From an uncultured Clostridia bacterium (GTDB taxonomy: Bacteria > Bacillota > Clostridia > Oscillospirales > Oscillospiraceae): 9,559 bases of DNA. Positions 6,760-9,559 of the stretch are shown piece by piece. A program made the translations under genes and the position numbers. The stretch's first letter is position 1, and every line of letters starts with the position of its first letter. Location: contig CALZAG010000053.1 of assembly GCA_945613045.1 (NCBI GenBank), forward strand, positions 1 through 9,559, in the 5' to 3' direction. Below the pieces are notes generated by a model. The model did not search any database. It worked only from the letters and a program-made list of their open reading frames with translations, and was not told where the DNA came from.

Positions 6760-6800
6760 AAAACAGCACACGCCAAAGCTTAATAGCCGTGTGCTGTTTT
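6760..6800 (+). terminator. Rho-independent terminator of the ECF operon
   Basis: A perfect 13-bp stem (6760-6772 with 6788-6800, core ACAGCACACG/CGTGTGCTGT) with a 15-nt loop starts 2 nt after the fusion gene's stop codon. The 3' arm ends in TTTT. A further run of T occurs at 6809-6813. It separates the operon from the downstream hydrolase gene. Confidence 0.85.
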
Positions 6801-6802
6801 GC

Positions 6803-6830
6803 TTGACATTTTTGCAAAATGTGCCATACT
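6803..6830 (+). promoter_or_regulatory. Sigma-A-type promoter of the amidohydrolase gene
   Basis: A perfect -35 TTGACA (6803-6808), 16-bp spacer and -10 CATACT (6825-6830, 4/6 to TATAAT) preceded by TG at 6822-6823, forming an extended -10 (TGC-CATACT). It begins 2 nt after the upstream terminator and leaves about 30 nt of leader before the ribosome binding site. No operator palindrome was seen. Confidence 0.75.
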
Positions 6831-6860
6831 GATAGTAATTAAACTAACAAACACAAATCA

Positions 6861-6877
6861 AAAGGAGAATGGCGATG
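6861..6877 (+). promoter_or_regulatory. Ribosome binding site deciding the amidohydrolase start
   Basis: AAAGGAG at 6861-6867 is only 1 nt from ATG 6869 but 7 nt from the in-frame ATG 6875, so the second ATG is the likely start. The difference is two residues (Met-Ala). Confidence 0.75.
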
Positions 6878-8428
6878 AAGGTTTATCACGGCGCGATAAT
6901 ATGCTGCGACGAAGAGAATACCGTTGCAAAGTACCTGGCCGAGGACGGCGGTAAGATCGTTTATGTCGGCGATGAACTTCCGGCGCGTTTCAGCGCCTGG
7001 CAGCGCGTGGAGCTTGGAGATCGGGCGCTCATTCCGTCTTTTGCCGATACGCACATCCACTTTGCAAGCTTTGCGACCTTCCATGCGGGGCTAAACGTCA
7101 TGGAGGCCAAGACCAACGCGGAGATCCTCGGTATGCTGCGTACCTATCTTGCCGATACAAAGGAAAAATTCATAATCGGCTTTGGTGCTTCGCCCTATTC
7201 CGTAGAGGAGGGGAGGCTCGTAAGCCGTGAGGAGCTTGACTCGGTATGTCCGGATAAGCCGCTTTTCATGATTAAATACGACGGCCATGCCTGCGTTATA
7301 AACAGCGTGCTGCTCAATAAGCTGCGCAATAAGATATCCGGCCTGCGTGGCTATCATCCCGACAGCGGCGAAATGAATCAGGAGGCGTTTTTCGCCGTTT
7401 CCGATTATGTGACTAACTCCATTTCACCGCTTAAGCTCATAAGCAACATGCAGAAGGCCGCAGATCATATGGCGTCCAAGGGCATAGGCATGATACATAC
7501 GGTCAGCGGCGTGGGCTTCCCGATGGATCTGGATGTCGATATGGAGCGCTGGGTAGGCGCGGGCCTCACAAACGGTCTGCAGCTTCGTGTGTTCTTCCAG
7601 ACGCTGGACGTTAAAAAGGTGCTCAAGCGCAGGCTTCCGCGCATCGGAGGCTGCTTTGCCGCAGCGCTGGACGGATGCTTCGGCTCAGAGGATGCCGCAA
7701 TGCTCGAGCCGTATGAAGGCGGCGGGAACAAGGGCGTTCTGTACTATTCCGATGAGGAAGTGACGGAATTCTGCAAAAAAGCAAACAGAGCAGGACTTCA
7801 GATCGAGATGCACGCCATCGGCGATGACGCCTTCCGTCAGGCCACCCGTGCGCTCAAGGCCGCTCTGGACGATTATCCGAGGGAGGATCATCGCCACGGC
7901 ATAATCCATGCCTGTCTGCCCACGGACGAGGGTATGGATATCTGCGAGAAATACCATATAATGCTTCCAGTGCAGAGTGCGTTCATTGACTGGCCCCAGG
8001 AGCCGGACAGCTATCTTGGGAGTATACTCGGTGAGCGCAGCTCAAGACTCAATCCCCTGCGCGACTTCATGGACAGAGGCATCGTCATCTCCGCAGGCTC
8101 CGATGGCCCATGCACTGATCCTGACCCCATCAACTGGATATACAAAGCCTGCAACCACAGCGTTCCCGAGCAGTCACTTTCCGTTCACGAGGCACTGCGT
8201 ATGTGCACCTATAACGGCTATTATGCAAGCTTCGACGAGGATAAGCGCGGCAGTCTCAGCGAGGGTAAGATCGCCGATATGGTGATACTGTCGGAAAACC
8301 CCTATACCATAGACAAGACCCGACTGGGCGAGCTGAAGGTCGAGCAGCTTCTGCTCGGCGGCGAGCCTTATAAAAAGGTAGCGGGCTCTCCGATCGGCCA
8401 TGTGCTCAGAGGAATGCTGCACAAATAA
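6875..8428 (+). CDS. Amidohydrolase family protein (Amidohydro_3, YtcJ-like)
   Basis: A 517-residue metal-dependent hydrolase of the amidohydrolase superfamily, YtcJ/AepA branch (COG1574 type). No signal peptide, so cytoplasmic. Residues 1-50 and about 455-510 form the split beta-sandwich, the latter with the usual 'GSLSEGKIADMVILSENP'. The TIM barrel carries HxH at H60/H62 ('FADTHIHF'), 'DGHACVINS' at 136-144 (the family's DGHAxxxN), 'EMHAIGD' with H313, 'IHACL' with H345, and 'SAGSDGPCTDPDP' with the catalytic-type D410. All metal-ligand positions I can recognise are present, so it is probably active. Family members hydrolyse amides, formamides or cyclic ureides, and the substrate here cannot be named. 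It is its own transcription unit, with a promoter at 6803-6830 and a terminator at 8427-8463, so a link to the upstream importer is not supported. It is convergent with the trpB2-like gene. Confidence 0.92.
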   Translation: MKVYHGAIICCDEENTVAKYLAEDGGKIVYVGDELPARFSAWQRVELGDRALIPSFADTHIHFASFATFHAGLNVMEAKTNAEILGMLRTYLADTKEKFIIGFGASPYSVEEGRLVSREELDSVCPDKPLFMIKYDGHACVINSVLLNKLRNKISGLRGYHPDSGEMNQEAFFAVSDYVTNSISPLKLISNMQKAADHMASKGIGMIHTVSGVGFPMDLDVDMERWVGAGLTNGLQLRVFFQTLDVKKVLKRRLPRIGGCFAAALDGCFGSEDAAMLEPYEGGGNKGVLYYSDEEVTEFCKKANRAGLQIEMHAIGDDAFRQATRALKAALDDYPREDHRHGIIHACLPTDEGMDICEKYHIMLPVQSAFIDWPQEPDSYLGSILGERSSRLNPLRDFMDRGIVISAGSDGPCTDPDPINWIYKACNHSVPEQSLSVHEALRMCTYNGYYASFDEDKRGSLSEGKIADMVILSENPYTIDKTRLGELKVEQLLLGGEPYKKVAGSPIGHVLRGMLHK

Positions 8429-8463
8429 AAAAGTACGGCATGCTTGGCATGCCGTACTTTTTT
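8427..8463. terminator. Bidirectional terminator between convergent genes
   Basis: An 11-bp perfect GC-rich stem (8433-8443 with 8447-8457) and a 3-nt TTG loop, flanked by six A on the left and six T on the right (17 complementary positions in all). It overlaps the hydrolase stop codon by 2 bases and lies 19 nt past the stop of the minus-strand gene. The symmetric A and T runs let it end transcription from both sides. Confidence 0.9.
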
Positions 8464-8482
8464 ATACTTAATCATAATAGTC

Positions 8483-9559
8483 TCAGTAGACCTTTGGGAG
8501 AGTGGCGATACCCCTGACGATCTCCTCATCGGTGGGGACATAGTCGGTCATAGTGCCCGCGTTGAAGGACTGGTAGGCGGTCATATCGAAATAGCCGGTG
8601 CCGGTGAGGCAGAAGAGGATTTTTTTCTTTTCGCCGGTCTCGCGGCAGCGGATGGCCTCATCCATGGCGGCGCGGATGGCGTGGCTGCTCTCGGGGGCGG
8701 GGAGGTATCCCTCGACCCTGGCAAATTCCTTGGCGGCCTTGAATACCTCGGTCTGCTCATAGCTTACGGGCTTGATGTAACCGTCGTGACGGAGCTTTGA
8801 AACTATGCTGTTCATGCCGTGGTAGCGCAGACCGCCCGCGTGGTTGGGCGAGGGCATGAAGCCGCTGCCGAGGGTGTACATCTTGATAAGCGGGGTGGTC
8901 TTGCCGATATCGCCGAAGTCGTATGCGTAGGTGCCGCGGGTCAGAGTGGGGCAGCTTGCGGGCTCAACGGCGATGAACTCGATGTTGTTTTTGCCCTCAA
9001 GGCGATCGGCCATGAAGGGGGCGATAACGCCGCCGAAGTTGGAGCCGCCGCCGCAGCAGCCGATGATGACGTCGGGGGTTATACCGTATTTATCGAGGGC
9101 GGTCTTTGTCTCAAGACCGATGATGCTCTGGTGCATGAGGACGTGATCCATAACGCTGCCGAGAACGTAGCGGGTGTTTTCGCTTGTGACGGCGACCTCA
9201 ACGGCCTCGGAGATAGCACAGCCGAGACTGCCGCCGGTGCCGGGGTTTTCCTCGTTTATCTTTCTGCCGACTGCGGTGGTGTTCGAGGGGGAGGGGATAA
9301 CGGTCGCGCCGTATGTCTCCATGACTGCCTTACGATGAGGCTTCTGCTCGGAGGATACCTTGACCATGTAGACCTTGATGTTCATGCCGAAATAGCCGCC
9401 GGCCATGGAAAGGGCGGTGCCCCACTGGCCTGCGCCGGTCTCGGTGGTCAGGCTCGTGATTCCCTGCTGCTTTGCGTAGTACACCTGAGGAACCGCGGAG
9501 TTGAGCTTGTGGCTGCCGGAGGTGTTGTTGCCCTCGAACTTGTAGTAGATCTCGGCGGG
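8483..9559 (-). CDS. trpB2: TrpB2-type tryptophan synthase beta-like PLP enzyme (5' end outside window)
   Basis: The last 358 residues of a fold-type II PLP enzyme; the reading frame stays open to the window edge. It begins in 'PAEIYYKFEGNNTSGSHKLNSA', where the Lys of SHKLNS (codon 9508-9506) forms the PLP Schiff base. 'TETGAGQWG' holds the catalytic-type Glu and 'CCGGGSNFGG' the phosphate-binding loop. The long insert 'GYIKPVSYEQ', the 'PAPESSHAIRAAMDEAI' segment and the C-terminal 'SFNAGTMTDYVPTDEEI' are typical of the TrpB2/TrpB-related family rather than of TrpB1. TrpB2 proteins are about 450 residues, so about 90 N-terminal residues are missing. TrpB2 condenses indole with serine, or O-phosphoserine in a studied archaeal case; indole salvage is the usual proposed role. 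No trpA lies on the visible side. Codons are strongly C/G-ending (nearly all ATC, AAG, GAG, GGC), unlike the ATA-rich ECF genes, which hints at high expression. Confidence 0.93.
   Translation of the reverse strand, partial: PAEIYYKFEGNNTSGSHKLNSAVPQVYYAKQQGITSLTTETGAGQWGTALSMAGGYFGMNIKVYMVKVSSEQKPHRKAVMETYGATVIPSPSNTTAVGRKINEENPGTGGSLGCAISEAVEVAVTSENTRYVLGSVMDHVLMHQSIIGLETKTALDKYGITPDVIIGCCGGGSNFGGVIAPFMADRLEGKNNIEFIAVEPASCPTLTRGTYAYDFGDIGKTTPLIKMYTLGSGFMPSPNHAGGLRYHGMNSIVSKLRHDGYIKPVSYEQTEVFKAAKEFARVEGYLPAPESSHAIRAAMDEAIRCRETGEKKKILFCLTGTGYFDMTAYQSFNAGTMTDYVPTDEEIVRGIATLPKVY

Noticed and set aside
6758..6868. Possible riboswitch or other leader RNA before the amidohydrolase
   Set aside because: The hairpin lies upstream of the promoter and is fully explained as a terminator. 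The true leader is only about 30 nt, too short for a known riboswitch.
8444..8800. Plus-strand open frame of 118 codons over the 3' part of the trpB2-like gene
   Set aside because: It starts inside the terminator hairpin and lies opposite a conserved PLP enzyme; its Gly/Ala-rich product has no recognisable domain.
1..9559. CRISPR arrays, insertion sequences, integrase or prophage genes, tRNA/rRNA genes
   Set aside because: No regularly spaced direct repeats, terminal inverted repeats, transposase-like frames or cloverleaf/rRNA sequences were recognised. The only DNA palindromes are the two terminators.

Overview
The window looks like a chromosomal segment of an anaerobic Gram-positive Firmicute, probably a gut-type clostridium of the Oscillospiraceae/Eubacteriales kind. 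This is inferred from the moderately high GC content, strong GGAG-type ribosome binding sites, a three-repeat SLH cell-wall anchor, a group I ECF transporter and a TrpB2-type enzyme. It is not proof of taxonomy. No tRNA, rRNA, CRISPR array, insertion sequence or phage gene was seen.

Region 1 (17-6757, plus strand) is a tight run of five genes without an internal terminator. It encodes a 60-aa protein with an HNH-repeat-like module; a secreted 763-aa protein with two beta-type repeats, an alpha/alpha-toroid (prenyltransferase-like) domain and three SLH repeats; a membrane-anchored 230-aa protein with a transcobalamin-like C-terminal domain (DUF4430); an EcfT transmembrane protein; and an 878-aa fusion of two ECF ATPases with a substrate-binding S component. 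Toroid plus DUF4430 is the architecture of animal intrinsic factor and transcobalamin. Here the two halves sit on separate polypeptides, one fixed to the wall and one to the membrane, directly in front of a complete ECF importer. The simplest reading is a surface-capture and uptake system, most likely for a corrinoid/cobalamin. The ligand is inferred, not seen. A strong hairpin terminator closes the operon.

Region 2 (6803-8463, plus strand) is an independent unit: an extended -10 promoter immediately after the terminator, an Amidohydro_3/YtcJ-like metal-dependent hydrolase, and a second strong hairpin with T-runs on both strands.

Region 3 (8483-9559, minus strand) is the C-terminal 358 codons of a TrpB2-type PLP enzyme convergent with the hydrolase. 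It shares the bidirectional terminator and runs off the right edge of the window.
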